In this document: piece by piece, positions 35,601-49,640 of the stretch | Numbering within the stretch: the stretch's first letter is position 1 | How the letters are laid out: every line of letters starts with the position of its first letter | Assembly: GCA_963678705.1 (NCBI GenBank) | Contig: OY783214.1 | Location: forward strand, 9,796,001-9,860,000 | Reading direction: 5' to 3' | Length of the DNA stretch: 64,000 nt | From: Panorpa germanica | Lineage: Eukaryota > Arthropoda > Insecta > Mecoptera > Panorpidae | The notes under the pieces: model-generated | The model's database searches: none | Told to the model about the DNA's origin: nothing | What the model saw: only the letters and a program-made list of their open reading frames with translations | Program-made: the position numbers and the translations under genes

Positions 35601-35818
35601 AAAGTGTATTACAGCAGTTCTCAATTGTCAATTGTCTCAAAATAATGTTTTAGTCGTATATATTGTATATTCATTGATGAACAATGCTCGATACATGAAT
35701 CTATATCTCGCATGTCACATCAGGTTGAATCGTATCAGGTACATTTATACCCAGCCGATGAACACAAAAGCTATTACAGAATCACAGAAAAGTTTAACTA
35801 TATATCTAAAAGTCTAAC
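32655..35818. other. Intronic stretch with an R1 fragment and a CRE-like palindrome
   Basis: No supported exon. An R1 fragment lies at about 33850-33920 (TTGTCTTGTAGTGCGAGGTT). The rest is AT-rich with short frames of no recognisable family. Confidence 0.4.
32944..32951. promoter_or_regulatory. Perfect CRE-type palindrome TGACGTCA
   Basis: TGACGTCA followed by TGACGATGACG in a locally GC-richer patch. The full palindrome is the binding site of CREB/ATF bZIP factors. A single site in a large intron is weak evidence of function. Confidence 0.3.
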
Positions 35819-35824
35819 TATATA

Positions 35825-35906
<82 letters not shown>
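35819..35906. repeat. (TA)n microsatellite, about 88 bp
   Basis: Alternating TA with a single G interruption at 35830. Frames encoding YIYIYI arise from it and are not genes. Confidence 0.98.
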
Positions 35907-35910
<4 letters not shown>

Positions 35911-36639
35911 TCGCAATCCTTACGGACAACTAGTACGGACAAAAAATGCACCTTTTACTAATGAATAAGTAGTGAAAATAGTACCAATGTTTAATAAGCA
36001 GGGTCGGCACTTGTGTCTATAGACAAAACAATGTTGGAATAATTTAGGAATGAAAGGGTTGTAAATATATTAAAATTGGCATAAAGCGGGGTTAAAAGTT
36101 TAGGTAGTAATAATAATAATGAAATGTAAATAGAATAAAGTAAGAAGGGCTAAAAAAAGACCGTGGTCCTAAGAAGCCAGTGAAGTATTAATAAAAAAAA
36201 AAAAAAATTATTAAAATTGGAGCATCAAGATGAATTGGAAAAAAACACAATTTATTCGAATAATTAGATTTTCAGCAACAGCTCAAAGGCAACAGAATGA
36301 AAATAAACAGAATTCCAAAGAAGTAAACCAAATCTTCACTAAATGAGTAAAAAGAATTTATAAGAAAAGAATGTTTTATTTGAGAGCCTTTGATATAGTC
36401 TCTAGTAAGTCCCCATACATTTCCTTGGCAATATATAAGTCTAACACTCAGCACCTTTCAGCATCCATTCTGACCTGTAACCATGACCCTTTGCACTCCT
36501 CAGAGCCCTTCAACCCCGACGGCTGTATCGCGAGCGAGATGTAAGGAAGGTTAACCGGAAGGTTTACTTAAAAAAATAATTATGTTAGGCAATACCAACC
36601 ATCTCTTGCTCAGTTCATATACTCGTATACAGCTAGATA

Positions 36640-36655
36640 TATATACATACATACC

Positions 36656-36749
<94 letters not shown>

Positions 36750-36761
36750 TATAGATATATC
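36640..36761. repeat. (TA)n microsatellite with ATAC and GATA edges, about 120 bp
   Basis: A core of uninterrupted TA (36659-36747) is flanked by CATACATACCTACAT on the left and GATATAGATATAT on the right. It is the longest simple repeat in the window, 0.75 kb from the previous one. Confidence 0.98.
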
Positions 36762-39700
36762 ATTCTTTGGTACAGCTTCACTGTAACAGGAATCATTTTG
36801 TGTTAATTTTGACTTGCAATGTTTAACGTGGAGACCAATGTTCATAAGGGAATAGCGTGCAGTAGAGAGAAGGATAATTTAGAGAATTTCCACGCTTTAT
36901 CTCCAATGTCCACGTTACAATCAGTAGGAAAATAAGGTTAAATTTGAAAATTTCGAAGTTGTATTTAGAATGTAAAATTTTTGGTTATTTTAGTTATGTA
37001 TTTAAAACAATATTAAAACAACTGTCTTATTAAAAATAAATAATAATTTATGGTAAAACAATTCCAACTTATTCTCGTATTTATTGTATAATATTAATAA
37101 ATTAATATTCATTGATTTGTTTGTTTTCTATTTAACCATTCTCTCGTTTTCACAATATTTATTTAACATTTTAACTAAATGAAACTGATGTATTTAACTG
37201 TTATTAATTTGATTACAAACATTTTGTGCTTAATAAATGTAATGAAAATTCAGAAATATATTTAATTAGGAGTCTTAACTAATTTGATGGGATTCAAGTG
37301 CCTTTGGGTCGTAATATACTGTTCACTAGCTACACAAAATATGTGTATATTATGTAAAATGTTATTTTAATATAGCTATTTTGATATAAATTTAACAAAC
37401 ACTCGTTGTTTGATACATCTAAAATTACAAAATAATTATTTGACATGTTACACGTATACAACTGTTTTATTAACGTGATACTCCAATGTATATAGCGAAA
37501 AAAGGACTAGTCCTAGGAATTCATCCAAAATATATTAAAAAAAAAAAAAAAAACTGTTTTAATATATTTTAGTATTAAATATATAAAATAATCTTGTATA
37601 GAACGCTCTGTAATTTCACAAGATAATCATAATTTCTCTGACATATTTCTTCAAAAAGAAATGATAAACATTTGAGATAAATTAGATTTATTCGAGTAAT
37701 TCCGACATTAATAATATAAAACCACTTTTGTTTGTTGCTTAGCGCCCGCTCGATTTTCATTTTAAAGGGGCGGTAATATTGATTGTCTGATATTCTTTAT
37801 AATAGATCTAGTAATGTAGAATAACCTACTTAAGTTTTTGCTTCATTTCACAGAAGTAGTAGACCCTCTCTGTCTTTCAACAACGAATTTAGATAGAAAA
37901 TATGGAATCCAAGTTAATATATGAATAAAACTCTTCAAGCATATACAGGAAATGAGATAAACGTGGATTTAAAAAGATTTTAAGCAATCTAAAAACATGG
38001 CCAATGAAAATATAAAGTTTACTTTAAGAAGGATTTATAATGTAACTAAAGGAACTTCAGTTCTTTAAAAAAAAACCTGTAATATAAAATCATTTACATT
38101 TCTCTTTAAAATATAAAGTACACCAGCCTTTTGTTGGTATACTTTAAATTAATTAAATTTATTACCTAACACCCTTTACTATTACTAGAGTAGCCTTAGG
38201 TACTCCTTAATCAAAGAAGTGCAATTTTTGTATTTATTTATTTTTGTATTTTTTTATTTTTGTGTTTTATTATGAGTTTGACATAACATACATTTGAATT
38301 TAATTGAATTTAGATGTGATGTTATTTTACGAAGAGCTCGAAACTAAATGTTCCATTTATTTAACAGTTCAAATATTTTTACATTACTAATTCTAATCAT
38401 TTTCATAACTACATTATTATATTTTACATTATTTAATTATTTCCAAAAATTTGTTTTTTTTTTTAATGACAGCTATTCTAAAAGTGATTATACAAATAGA
38501 AATATTTAAAAAAAATAACAACAAGCCACAATTCTTATTTCAAAAAAGTTGACGCCCTAAAAAAATAATTGAAAGCACCGGAAAATATAACGGTTGCATA
38601 TTTCAGCTGCCACTTGCTTATTCGGGAGCAGGAAACTATTCAAATTACTATAACAATTTATTAAATTTAAAACTAAAACTAATTACAAAACTTAAATAAA
38701 ATAAACAAATATAAAACAAAATAAGTCGCAAAAAGCTTTTCGTTATAAACTCGCAATTACCCTACTTTTAATAATTCTAATGATGAGTTTATACTGTTTG
38801 AATAAACAAGAAAAACGTCGACTAATTTAGTTTAAAGAACGAGTATACTCGTGCAGAATAACAAGATAAAACGTCTTAAGAGAATATAAATAAAAAATAA
38901 CTTTAATATAGTAAAAAGCTTTTTAAATATACAAAATACGAGCTTTACATTTCCGGAAATCCTTTGTATTCGCATAGAGCTTTTTAAATAAAGGACAAAG
39001 ATTGTAAACACTGTGAAACTAAATTACACTCTGTACGAATTGCAATGTACAGATATTCTGTTGATGGTCTTACAAGTATGTCCTTTTCAATTAACACTAA
39101 AGAAAAATAAATACTAAGTTTAAAACTATTTATTTATTTTACTTTAATGCAATGGGAAGCACAGGGTGCGGCGCAGGAACTTTCTAATTTGAAACGCGCG
39201 CTACACAGCGGCCATTAAACCTTGGAGAGTTGGTTGTGCTCATTCGAATTTGCGTAACCTAACGTTTTTTGATAAGTTAGTTTAGTAACGAATTTGTTTT
39301 ACGAAAAAGGTGTGTGAAACCTTCACTGATCATCACGGGCCTGCGATTATTTTTTAAAGGGGATATCTTAAATCCTTGGTGTATACCAATCGTCCAAAGA
39401 CCTTGAGTAATCTGAAGAACAATATTCGTGTTGCTATTCTTAACATAGACACAGAGGTGCTGGGCTAAGTCCCTGTATTTCAAAACGACATACAAAACCT
39501 AAAATATATTACGTATATTATAGTTAGAGCGCGAAGCAGGTACAAGTAACGAACTACCATACGTCGCTCAACAATGCTAACACAAAATTTAATAGACATT
39601 TTTATTAGAATTTTTACACAGCAATTCATAGTTCGGTAAAGTCTCCTAATTTCCGGTTTACCACGTGCTTTACTAGTACATTTTCAGTCCCTTTCTTATC

Positions 39701-40325
39701 TTCCTGTCCGTGGTAATATACTTGTAAGTATATTAACACAAAATTAACTTCCAAGGTTGTTTATTGAGGTCGTTGAAAAGGGTTGGCCCGTTAAATGTTA
39801 CCGAGATAGCGGATAGCGGATGTCGGATGTTGGTTGGTGGACTAGATTTACAGATTTCAAGGTTTATGTACTTACTTAATTTTTTTTTACAGGCTCTGTA
39901 CATGTATATTCAACACACGTGCTACTTTAACGACAAGGTGGAAGTGCGTTATCATAATTTCTGCTTTTATTTATACTATTATTATTATAGTTATTATTTT
40001 CTTTTTTTTTTCTCAGAGTATGAGATAAAAATAATCAGTCTCTGTATTTTTAACAGAAAGATAAGCCTCACTATCTGTTATCAATTTGTTTTTCAACTGC
40101 TTTGAACTTTTTTAATTAATGCCTTTTTGTTTTCATTTTATGTGTGGTTGAAGAATCTCTATTTTAAGTATAAAAAAGGGGCATCTAATGTAATTTAAAT
40201 CTAACTTCTTTTTAGCTCCAACACAAAATTAATTGTATCTAGTTGGAATTGTCTTGTAATCCATCCGAAATTAATTTTAGCAATAACATTAATCTGTAAT
40301 TTTTATAGCTATCTAGCGGATTAAA
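36762..40325. other. AT-rich intronic stretch, no gene seen
   Basis: No supported exon or named element. Short A-runs and a GC-richer patch at 39165-39240 with CAGGGTGCGGCGCAGG. Confidence 0.4.
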
Positions 40326-40580
40326 ATGAAGTTGAATACAGTTGAATTAAGGTCCAAATTTATCAGCAGAAAATCTAAACTGAGGTTATACAAGACACTT
40401 ATACCACCTGTGCTGCTGTATACTAGCGAAACCTGGACATTAAACATAGACACCCAGCGAGCTTTGGAAACTTTTGAAAGAAAAGTATTAAGAACTATAT
40501 TCGGGCCTGTTAAAGAACAAGAGAGCTGGCGAACCAGATATAATTTTGAATTATATGGACTCTTCTCTACCATTCAAATA
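40326..40580 (+). mobile_element. LINE reverse-transcriptase fragment (C-terminal part)
   Basis: The frame contains SRKSKLRLYKTLIPPVLLYT, then SETWTL, RALETFERKVLRTIFGPV and WRTRYNFELY. This is the conserved stretch after the catalytic core of many non-LTR reverse transcriptases (LYKTLI.PVL.Y..E.W and FERK.LR.IFGP). The catalytic FADD region is absent and the frame stops 11 codons after ELYGLF, so this is a truncated dead copy. Its family differs from the other two LINE types here. Confidence 0.8.
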
Positions 40581-40710
40581 CGCTTGTTTTAACTACTTGT
40601 TGTTTACTTGAGTGTACTATTCTTGAAAAGGTTTCATTATATGTATGGTTTTAAGGATAAAAAGTAGCAATAGGTAGTATATTCCATCTATTTATATAAA
40701 AGTAATATAT

Positions 40711-41010
40711 ATTTTTTTTTATTTATTGTTTATTGTTCGCCTTTCGGCTTTACAATCTACATTCTCAATACATACTTCAAATTACAATCAAATTTACATT
40801 ATTCTCCACCAGCTTAATTATTCTCCTGTTCTTCCTTTCCTTCTTACTATTTCCGCCATCCACCTCTTTCCTTCACTGCCTCCCTTTAATAGCTGGCCAA
40901 TATTCCTTTCGCTCGCTACTTTTTCCTTACACTCAAACTTAATGTGCTCCAGTGTTTCGTCCTCCGCTCCACACATTCTACACTTTCTTTCCTCACTCTT
41001 TTCCCAGTAT
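40711..41010 (-). mobile_element. LINE remnant (second family), C-terminus and 3' tail, minus strand
   Basis: On the minus strand it encodes CRMCGAEDETLEHIKFEC, a CCHC-type zinc motif, then GQLLKGGSEGKRWMAEI, as in the copies at 23.6 and 51.3 kb. The 3' end reads GTAAAGCCGAAAGGCGAACA then AATAAA-type repeats and an A-run at 40711-40720, a typical insect LINE tail. The catalytic domains are missing. Confidence 0.75.
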
Positions 41011-41020
41011 ATAAAAAAGT

Positions 41021-44000
41021 ATATATAAAAGTATACGTAAGTAAGTATAAGTAAGTATATATAAAAGTAATACGTAAATCAAATAATACGACCAATAAGA
41101 CTACATCATGTTTTGCAGTTGACATTAAAAATCAACAACATTTGATAAACTCGTATGCCAACATGTTTTCCTAGAATTTGGAGAAGAAAACCTTTTCTCT
41201 GAAAACTAAATCTTTACGTCATGTAAAATGAACAAAAGATAAATAGGAGAATATATTTTAAACACATCGACCTGAAAAAAGATTGGGGTCACATATGAAC
41301 CTTTCGTAGCCGTAACCGTAACCGGGTCAGGGCAGGGCAGGGGTTATTAACAGATGAATAAATATACAACTTTTGTAATATCTGTTGAAAGGTATGTTTA
41401 GAGTTCAGTGAACAAAACCCTTTGTGTGTTGTAAAATTATTTGAATAACGAAAGCAACTCGTTAAAAACGCTGTGTGATTGGTTAAGTTAGAAATAGAAC
41501 GGCCTGGATACAGTTATTTGTGAAATGATGAATTTTAGGGAAAGCACGAGTGTTACCCAGTTCCAAAAGTAATTACAACGCAAAGGAAATAATATTTGCA
41601 AATTTCTGATTAAACACATCAGAGGCGGATTAAATGGTGACGGCCGATTAAGGTCAAAACGATAAAGAAACAGCATATTTTCGATAATAACTTTTGACGG
41701 CATAGTTAATATATAATTATTTCTATAATTACTACATAATAAAATGACATTTGAAGAATACTTTGTGAAATTTTCATAAATAAATATCAAGAAATGAGAC
41801 ATTGACAGCGAATCTCCGCAGACGTTACAAAAAAAAGGACATTTGCGATGCCACTCATTACTCATCACTGGATTTTCTGAAATCGGAAAACCAAAGTGAT
41901 TTCATTAGTTGATAAGTTTCTGCAGGTAACGCTGTCGAGTTTTTCCTTTTTTATTGATTTTTAAATTTTTTACAGCACTTAAAAGTCAAAATACCGATTT
42001 TTCAGAAACTTTGTTATTTTAAAATACGTTAAAATTACTATGTGTAAGAAACCGCATTTAAAAGTTTCAAAGTAACACGAAAGCAGACCAGAGAGGTGAA
42101 GACTTAAAACTCTATATCTCCGACAGTTTTACTCCAATCGACTTCAAATTTTTACACAATAATCTTAATATGTTGTACAATAATAAAAATTTAAATAAAA
42201 GACCTTTTGAAAAGTTGAAACCTTACCCTCCCTCCCTTAAAATAAAAAGACTCTGATTTCTTCGCAAATATTCGTATCAGAAATTTGTACAAACGGATTC
42301 GCAATATATGTTGTTTGTACATAATTAAATATTGAATGAAAAGAAGTAATTTTTAATTAATTTTCTTAACTATTATTTAACAGAAACTACATCTCCGCTA
42401 AGCACAGTTATGTGTATTTAAGCTTTATATAACATAACAAAAGTTACCTGTTACGTAAACGATTTTACGTAACGTAAAATACTAGTTTTTGAGAAATATT
42501 CTTTTAATCATTAGCCACTATTACTGTTTTTCATATTCATTGATAGAACCAACTAATAATAATAAAATATTTGATGTTTATATTTAAATTATACAAATTA
42601 TAAAATATTTACAAAGCTGTTATTGGGAAAAACTGACACTGCTTTATTTTTACGGAAAACATGTGCTTGTTACACAATTTTATTACCCTCAAGAAAAATA
42701 TATTTAAGAACAGTTCTATTAGAAAATGAGTCTCTTTAGTTTCGTATATCAAATTACATTTTATATTATAATTATTATTTATCATTTTCATGTATTCCTT
42801 ATTATACCAATCTGTCTAATGTAATAAATAGCATAATGCAATAAATTATAATTTTTTTGTACGAAAAATTCTGCAAGTCAACTTTGCTCCGGGCTTTGAG
42901 TAATTTTCAAATTATTTTCAATGCAATTGTATATCACCAACGAGTGAAAACTTTTGTTTTATTGCAAGTTATCCACCCGCCCCACTCATTCATGTGTATT
43001 ACTCAATATACAATTCTGTCGTTATGGTAAAAACATTTATTTTTTCGTATATTTCCTTGTTTTGAACACCAGTAAGTCTTTTGTTATTACCGTATCTGTT
43101 ATTCTGTTATTTATGAATAACTGCTCAGATTTATATTACAATTGTGCCCGTTATATGTGTATGTATGCTCACAATGTTATAACATTATATATTTATGTGT
43201 TATCTGTTTTTTGACATATTGTTTATGTTCCAGTTTCACTTCCAGGTCAGAGTTCGTTTCACATCAAAGACAGTTTTATGTATCACGACATCACACGTAT
43301 TCTGACTTTATATTTATACTTATTAAATGGAAGTCCTGGCTACACACACACACACACACACACCCACACAAAAGGACTTTCCGTGCTCAAGTCTGTGACA
43401 GGTCGGTGGGTAATGTGACATTTGATTTGTAAATGAAACAACAGGACATAATACTTCAGGAGTGGTCAAACTTTTTAAAACAAACCAGTGCGTAGAAATT
43501 ACTGCTCAAGCGTATTACTTTACCTTCATTCTTCTTTCAACGGTATTTACTTCCAGTTACAATTTATCTCACTTGTTATTTTTAATATCATAAATCATTG
43601 ATGAGTTACAGTAGTTTTGGTCGATATGCAAAATCAACAACTACCTAAAGCGACGGTGATCAAAGAAGTTGGAGGATCATTTAGTCTTATTCTTAATTAC
43701 ATTTAAAATCATTTTATATTTCTAAACGATCAATGATGAAACTTATGAAGCTTATGGCAAGTATACCTAAGTGTTGTTTTATAATGAATAATTGCGATCT
43801 TGCATAAGATCAATGGAAATTGCAAATTAAAATCAGATCCTTAAATAGTTGAAGAAATGGTGTTTTAATATCCTGTGGGATTTCTGAGGAAATAAGAAAT
43901 ATATTTTGCGGTGAACAGTTATAGTTTATATTATGAAGTTATGAGAATCATCCAAACATCCAAATGTAAGTTTATATTATTTTAAGGTGTAAGAAATATT

Positions 44001-45824
44001 TTTGTTAATAATTTTCTTCCACAATATGTCTAGGATACGTAAAATAAAGGATTTTTCAATACTCGAAGTCAAAAGATAGTTACAGACGTTAATCGTAAGA
44101 GGCGTGCTTGAAATTTGAAACACGTTTTTCTCAACACCGCATTTTTCAATTAGCTGAGAAAAAAACTGCTGAATAGTTTTTGCTCAAATTTATATCGAAT
44201 GTTTATATTAATACACTTATAGTTCCTATTATAACTTAGATAATTGTGATACAGGCACAGATGAAGTTATAAGAATCTTACAAAAAAATTATAAAAATCG
44301 AAATTAAATTTTTAAAACCATGAAAAATTTAATTTTCAATATTTTCATTTAATCCTAGTTCTAGCTATAGCTACGGGTCTACAGATTAAAACGCCATTTC
44401 ATTTTTTGATATCAGATATCATTAATTTCATCTCCAATCATGTCAACCTACTTATTTTTGACATGTGTGTCTTTCAAACGCTGTAAAGTCGATTCCAATT
44501 TATATTCTGGCTTTAAAAAATTCTGAGTGACTCTGAGTATTTCAAGAGGGTGTCTTAAACTATGTTTCTTATAAAAAAAGTGTTTGCTAAAACTTAGCTG
44601 TAGTATTATTAATATGTACCACGTTATCTAGAGTAGCAAACAGTACCCACATACGCATAGCTGCCACTCCTACATCCTCCTATCTCTACAGGGTGTAGAT
44701 TCTGCAAGGCAATGCAAACACACAGAGCAAATAGAAACATCAGCTTTACCATATGTTTATAGTATCGTAAGTACGCCTACTCTAACCCCTGCCAAAAACT
44801 CAACTGCAACTATTCTCACATCTCGAGGGAGTTTTACTAAGTTGTACTGGGGACCCGAAACTATTCAACAGAGTCGAACGTACTCCCACTTTTACACACT
44901 TTACACAGAGCATATAATATGTTAACACTTTAAATGCTTCAGCTAGATATATGTACAGGGAGAGAGGTTTTTGCAATTTATTTGGTGGTATTAAAAGGAT
45001 TTTGAGATGAGATATATTTGTTTATTACATAATGTATGTTTCTTACATATATATGTATATGAAAAACACTTTCAAGTTTTATAATAAATGTAATATCATT
45101 GGCACTGAAAAAAAACACTTTAAACCTTATATTGTTACAATTTATTTCTGGAAAGTATCAAAAGATAATAGATATAAAACCATGTTATAATATCTGAAAA
45201 TAAAATAAAAATTTACGTAAGTCAAATATAAAATAAATAACAAAAAGGATACAGTAAAAAAAAAAACAAGATGTAGTATAGCCACATTTTTGTGATCTAT
45301 TTTATATATTTTTATTTTTCACGTTTATATTTTATGCTCACATATGTTTTGCTCAGTGCGAAAACATTTCGTTTTTTTTTTCGTAGATCCGTAGATCCAT
45401 CCCGAGACGGTACGAGTATATATGCATTTAAGAAGGCCCTTCTTGATAGCCTGATAGACCCTTCTTGATAATCTAACTTTTGTGGCTTTTTTGTCATTCC
45501 TTGTTATTTTGTTATATATAAAATAGAATAGGGTTGTTCTTTTTATTGTTTTTTACTCATATAAATACCATTGTTACTTTTATTACTTTTTTTTAACACA
45601 AAATGATAAAAAATACTAGCATTGAGACTCCCGAAGGTACTTTCTCAAAGTTGAGTATAGATATTTGAAAACGTTTAATAAAATAATAAAAAGTGATAAC
45701 GTAAATATAACACTCAGATTTAACGCAGTACATTAGCTTGCCTTAATAGGTACGATCAATCGAATCAATAGAAATATTTTAATTATTTCAAGATATTTAT
45801 AGTCAAGTGATTTATATCTAGTCA
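41021..45824. other. AT-rich intronic stretch with one CA repeat, no gene seen
   Basis: No supported exon. The longest frame (41488-41868, minus) has no recognisable domain or splice boundary. Confidence 0.35.
43342..43370. repeat. (AC)n microsatellite
   Basis: About 14 AC units with one CC interruption near the end. Confidence 0.95.
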
Positions 45825-45925
45825 CAACTGGGGATTACCACTTTTTCCCATCTATAAAATCAATTGTATCTAATCAGAATTGCTTGTCAAAATCAAGTGT
45901 ATATAGTCACTGTTGCACAAGTAGT
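45825..45925. repeat. Dispersed repeat family R5, copy
   Basis: Contains AAAATCAATTGTATCTAATC and two further variants of the TATCTAGTCAC phrase. Related units lie at 40210-40250 and 62495-62800. Confidence 0.45.
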
Positions 45926-46018
45926 ATGCCGCCAAAATGTATTGTGCGTAATTAAAAATATTTAGCTCTGTTTACTCCTAGACCATTGTAGACCCCTTTG
46001 TGGTTGACCAGATTACTT

Positions 46019-46335
46019 AGCCTATGCAGTGGCGTAGCTACCGCCGTATCTGCCGTATCAATGATACGGGCCCTCCGGGCTACAAGGGCCCCAAACGTGT
46101 GTAAGCAAAAATTCGAAGAATATTATCCACAATCTCACTTAAACTCTTAGGCCGTACTTTGCTTAATTTATAGGAGTAGTAATTGTAAGTAATAACGTAT
46201 AATCAATGTATAATTATTTTAATTCAATGCGACCGTCTTTGTTCCTTTTGTGAAAAATCTTTATCCATCATTTAGGCCCCCCAACCAATTTTGATACGGG
46301 GCTCGTCTAAGGCACGCTACTTTACTGAGCCTATG
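46019..46335. mobile_element. hAT-type MITE with an 8-bp target duplication
   Basis: The element runs 46027-46327, beginning CAGTGGCGTAGCTACC and ending in the inverse of CAGTAAAGTAGCG. It is flanked by AGCCTATG at 46019-46026 and again at 46328-46335. An 8-bp duplication with CAGT...GTAGC-type short termini is diagnostic of the hAT superfamily. The interior holds GGGCCC-rich ends (GATACGGGCCCTCC and GATACGGGGCTC) and no transposase, so it is non-autonomous. Confidence 0.85.
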
Positions 46336-49300
46336 CTTAAAAGGGGCCCTGATCCCTGGATTTAAATAGCAATTGACAGTGGACTGCGCCTTTTTTATGG
46401 CCATTTTATAAACAAGAGAAATATCTTGAAAACCATTCGATTGATGAATTCGATGAATTCCATCTCGAAAATTACTAAATTGTTCTTAATCTTCTTCTTC
46501 GTTTCTTGGTTTTAAAGAAGGTTATTATAGTCTTCTTTCCATCTCGAAAATTATTAACTAAATTAAAATAATTAGTCAAATAAATTATTAACCAATAACA
46601 AAAGTGTATATTATCAACAACATTTGTTACTACCTTTTTATTGCAATTTTAACAATAAAAGAATTACATTTTCAAGTATAACCACATCTGAAAAAATATT
46701 ACACCAGCTATGAGCAAGGCTGTCCTCATAGATATCTACCCCCTCCCTTCCCAACACACATCATCCAAAAATCAATTATAAATAATAAACATTCGTTAAA
46801 AGTTTTCCATTTATTTTAACAATGAAACGTACCCACTAATAAAATGTTATGGTTTCAAAATATTCTGAATATGAAATAAATTATTTAATATCATAATAAA
46901 ATAATGAACTCCATTTTTCAATTAAAAGTTTTCACACAGTGCTTGTGCCGTTATGTTACACCTTTTTATGTTCACGTGTCACAACTGTTTTGAAAGGAAT
47001 TTATTACTACGGGAATAGTACATGCGTTTTTATGTAAAAACATCAATAATTTATTATTAAATTCATTTCACAGTACTACCAACATATGTGCTATGTAATA
47101 TTATATAGATATGTTGAACAGACCCTACCACGTCACGTGATAATTCTGCATGTAATGGCCAGCGATTTTCAGATACATGAACATAACTATGTTATCATTA
47201 ATATTCATTTTAGAGCTGTGGTAATCCTAGCGAAGATTAATAACACTCCTACTACACACAAAACAAAAATATTTTATAGAATAAGTTATCATTCCCACCT
47301 ATTGTTTTAATTTTAGTTTTTAATCGCAAAGATAGTATAGCATATGGCACTATGTGTATATATTTCCTGCGCCTGTTTTATTTTTCAACAAAAGTAACAT
47401 TAACAAATAATTTTTTTCGCACATGGTAAGAAATTTCTGTGGTATGTTTTCACTTGTTTTTGAAAACCACTTTCTTGAGTTCTAACTTACGAGCAGTACG
47501 ATGTACATTCTGTAACACATAATAGAAACAGCATATAAGAAACTTAATAAACAAGTTGTGTCCAAGAATTGAATGGACGGACAAACCATCTGCATTGCAG
47601 AGTCCAAACCTTTGTACGAAAACATATAACTTTGAACTAAGGTAACCCTCAAAGCTTTCTAGCTAGTCCTACAATGTGTACAACTAGAAATACACGAGTA
47701 GAAATTTGTGTTGTATTTGTTCCATATATTCATTTCCTGTAGCTACCCCCAAATAAATCTAACCTAAATGTTATTACGATGTATATTATACTTATAAATA
47801 CGAAGCTCATTCAAATATAATCCGGAATTTTTTTGATTCTCGCTAGAGAATCGTTCGCAAGAGAATGAGGCCAGAATAGCGAAGTATACCGCCTTCACAC
47901 TCATGTTCACCATTTCAGTATCAGCAATAACGGTGTGAGATCGAGTAAACTTTTTAAGAGACTCCAAGCACAGTTCGGTGATGCTACTCGGAATAAAACC
48001 CAAATGACTAAATATAAAGTTTTATTGTTTCAATTAAAAGAATGTTTAGTAAAATATAAACGATTAGTTAAAGTTATAAATAGATCTATTTAAGAATTAA
48101 AAGAGGCATAAAAAACTATCATCAGAATCTCAAAATAATTTTTTTTTAGGTACAATTTAAGCTTTAGATAAAATATTACCAAGTGAAATTTATTTATTTG
48201 AAATCTGTGAAATCTTATGTTTAACTGAATATAGAAATGCAACTTTCAGAAAATGTAAATATTATGCATTGGTTGCATAAGATACTCACACTTCCCTCTC
48301 TCTTACTATTTTGAAATTATAGATAAACGAATCCTAGTAACATTTAATTAGAGATGGATCATGATCAAAATTTCTAGATTCTTGAAAAGGTTTTCTTAAG
48401 AAGTTATATAAAACTATTCAAAAATAAAAATAAAACAAGGGACAATACTTTATTTCGATCGTACATTTCATTAGTGAGAAATTTTCGAATATTGAGTTTT
48501 GAGATAACAGCGAAATCAATATTGAATTGTATGCATTCCAGCGGTATTCTGTTAAATCTGAAATATAATTTTGTTTGGTTGCTATTGTAAGTTATTTGAG
48601 TATCAAATCAGATACTTTTACGAGATTTGCGTATTCATCTCAAATTTTGATTTTTCGGAGCTGCTTCCCTAATGAACTGGATAATCGATATATTAGAAAA
48701 CATTTATTACGAAAGAAGTAATGTTTTCTGCAATACATAAAATTTAAATATATGTAACTACGTTTAATGGATAACAAACTTTCATATTTAAAGTAGAGTT
48801 TTAACCAAACTTTTTAAAGCATTAATCAAATTCGTTACAACGAAACACGCAACTGTAATAAATTAGACAGGAGAACAAAGAATACACCCCAATTGTACCT
48901 CTTTCTGTGTGCAATAATTAGGGATGAAACAGGCGCAAGGCAATTAGGCGGCCTTTGATCATTTAGTAATGTATTTACAAATACTCAATACGTATCAACT
49001 ATTTAATTGTTTTACGGTTGTACTTTCTACCGGTACCGTGGACGAGGTGGGACGGGGCAGTGATGGGGGTGTTTAATTTAACCACGCAACTTTTTGCGGA
49101 AAGCTTTCGTCATTGTTTGGAATACTTAATTAGTTTATTTTCAATTTATGATCCTTTCTTATAATATTTTTTAATTAAACTGGTTATTCCATTCCTTGAA
49201 TAATCAATGCTGGTTGGTTACGGTGAATTATTATTTTACCGTTTGATTTTGATTATCATATTTTAAAATTAGTAATTTTATTATAAATAAGGGTTGGAAA

Positions 49301-49541
49301 TTATTATGGAAAATCTTTAAATTTAATTACAAAATTCTGAGGGATTGTTTTATTATTATTAAAGGAGACGTTTATTATTTTACTTGAATTTGTTATAAAT
49401 TTACCTTTTACGTAATATTTTTTAAATAAAATATAGTTACATAATTACAAATAATATATCTCATATAAAATTATAATTTCTAACCACGCAAATAAAACAC
49501 TTTGTGCAAGATTGTATGATAGAATGTAGAAATGTAATGCT
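46336..49541. other. AT-rich intronic stretch, no gene accepted
   Basis: A 79-codon minus-strand frame at 47764-48003 (including ELCLESLKKFTRSHTVIADT) is somewhat protein-like and less AT-rich, but I cannot place it in a family and no splice sites frame it. It may be an old coding remnant. Confidence 0.3.
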
Positions 49542-49640
49542 AGAATTAGCTTGTAACATGCTAGTAAGTTTAATATAGGACACTTCTTTACAAAGAATTA
49601 GCTTGTAACATGTTAGTAAGTTTAATATTGGACACTTTCC
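49542..49640. repeat. R1-related 52-bp tandem duplication
   Basis: AGAATTAGCTTGTAACATG at 49542 recurs at 49594, as does TAGTAAGTTTAATAT. The phrase TTAGCTTGTAACA is shared with R1. Confidence 0.7.

Noticed and set aside
35712-36845. Frames encoding long YIYIYI stretches
   Set aside because: Direct translation of (TA)n microsatellites.
47764-48003. 79-codon minus-strand frame as a gene
   Set aside because: No splice-site framing, no family recognised, flanked by AT-rich DNA. Kept only as a possible remnant.
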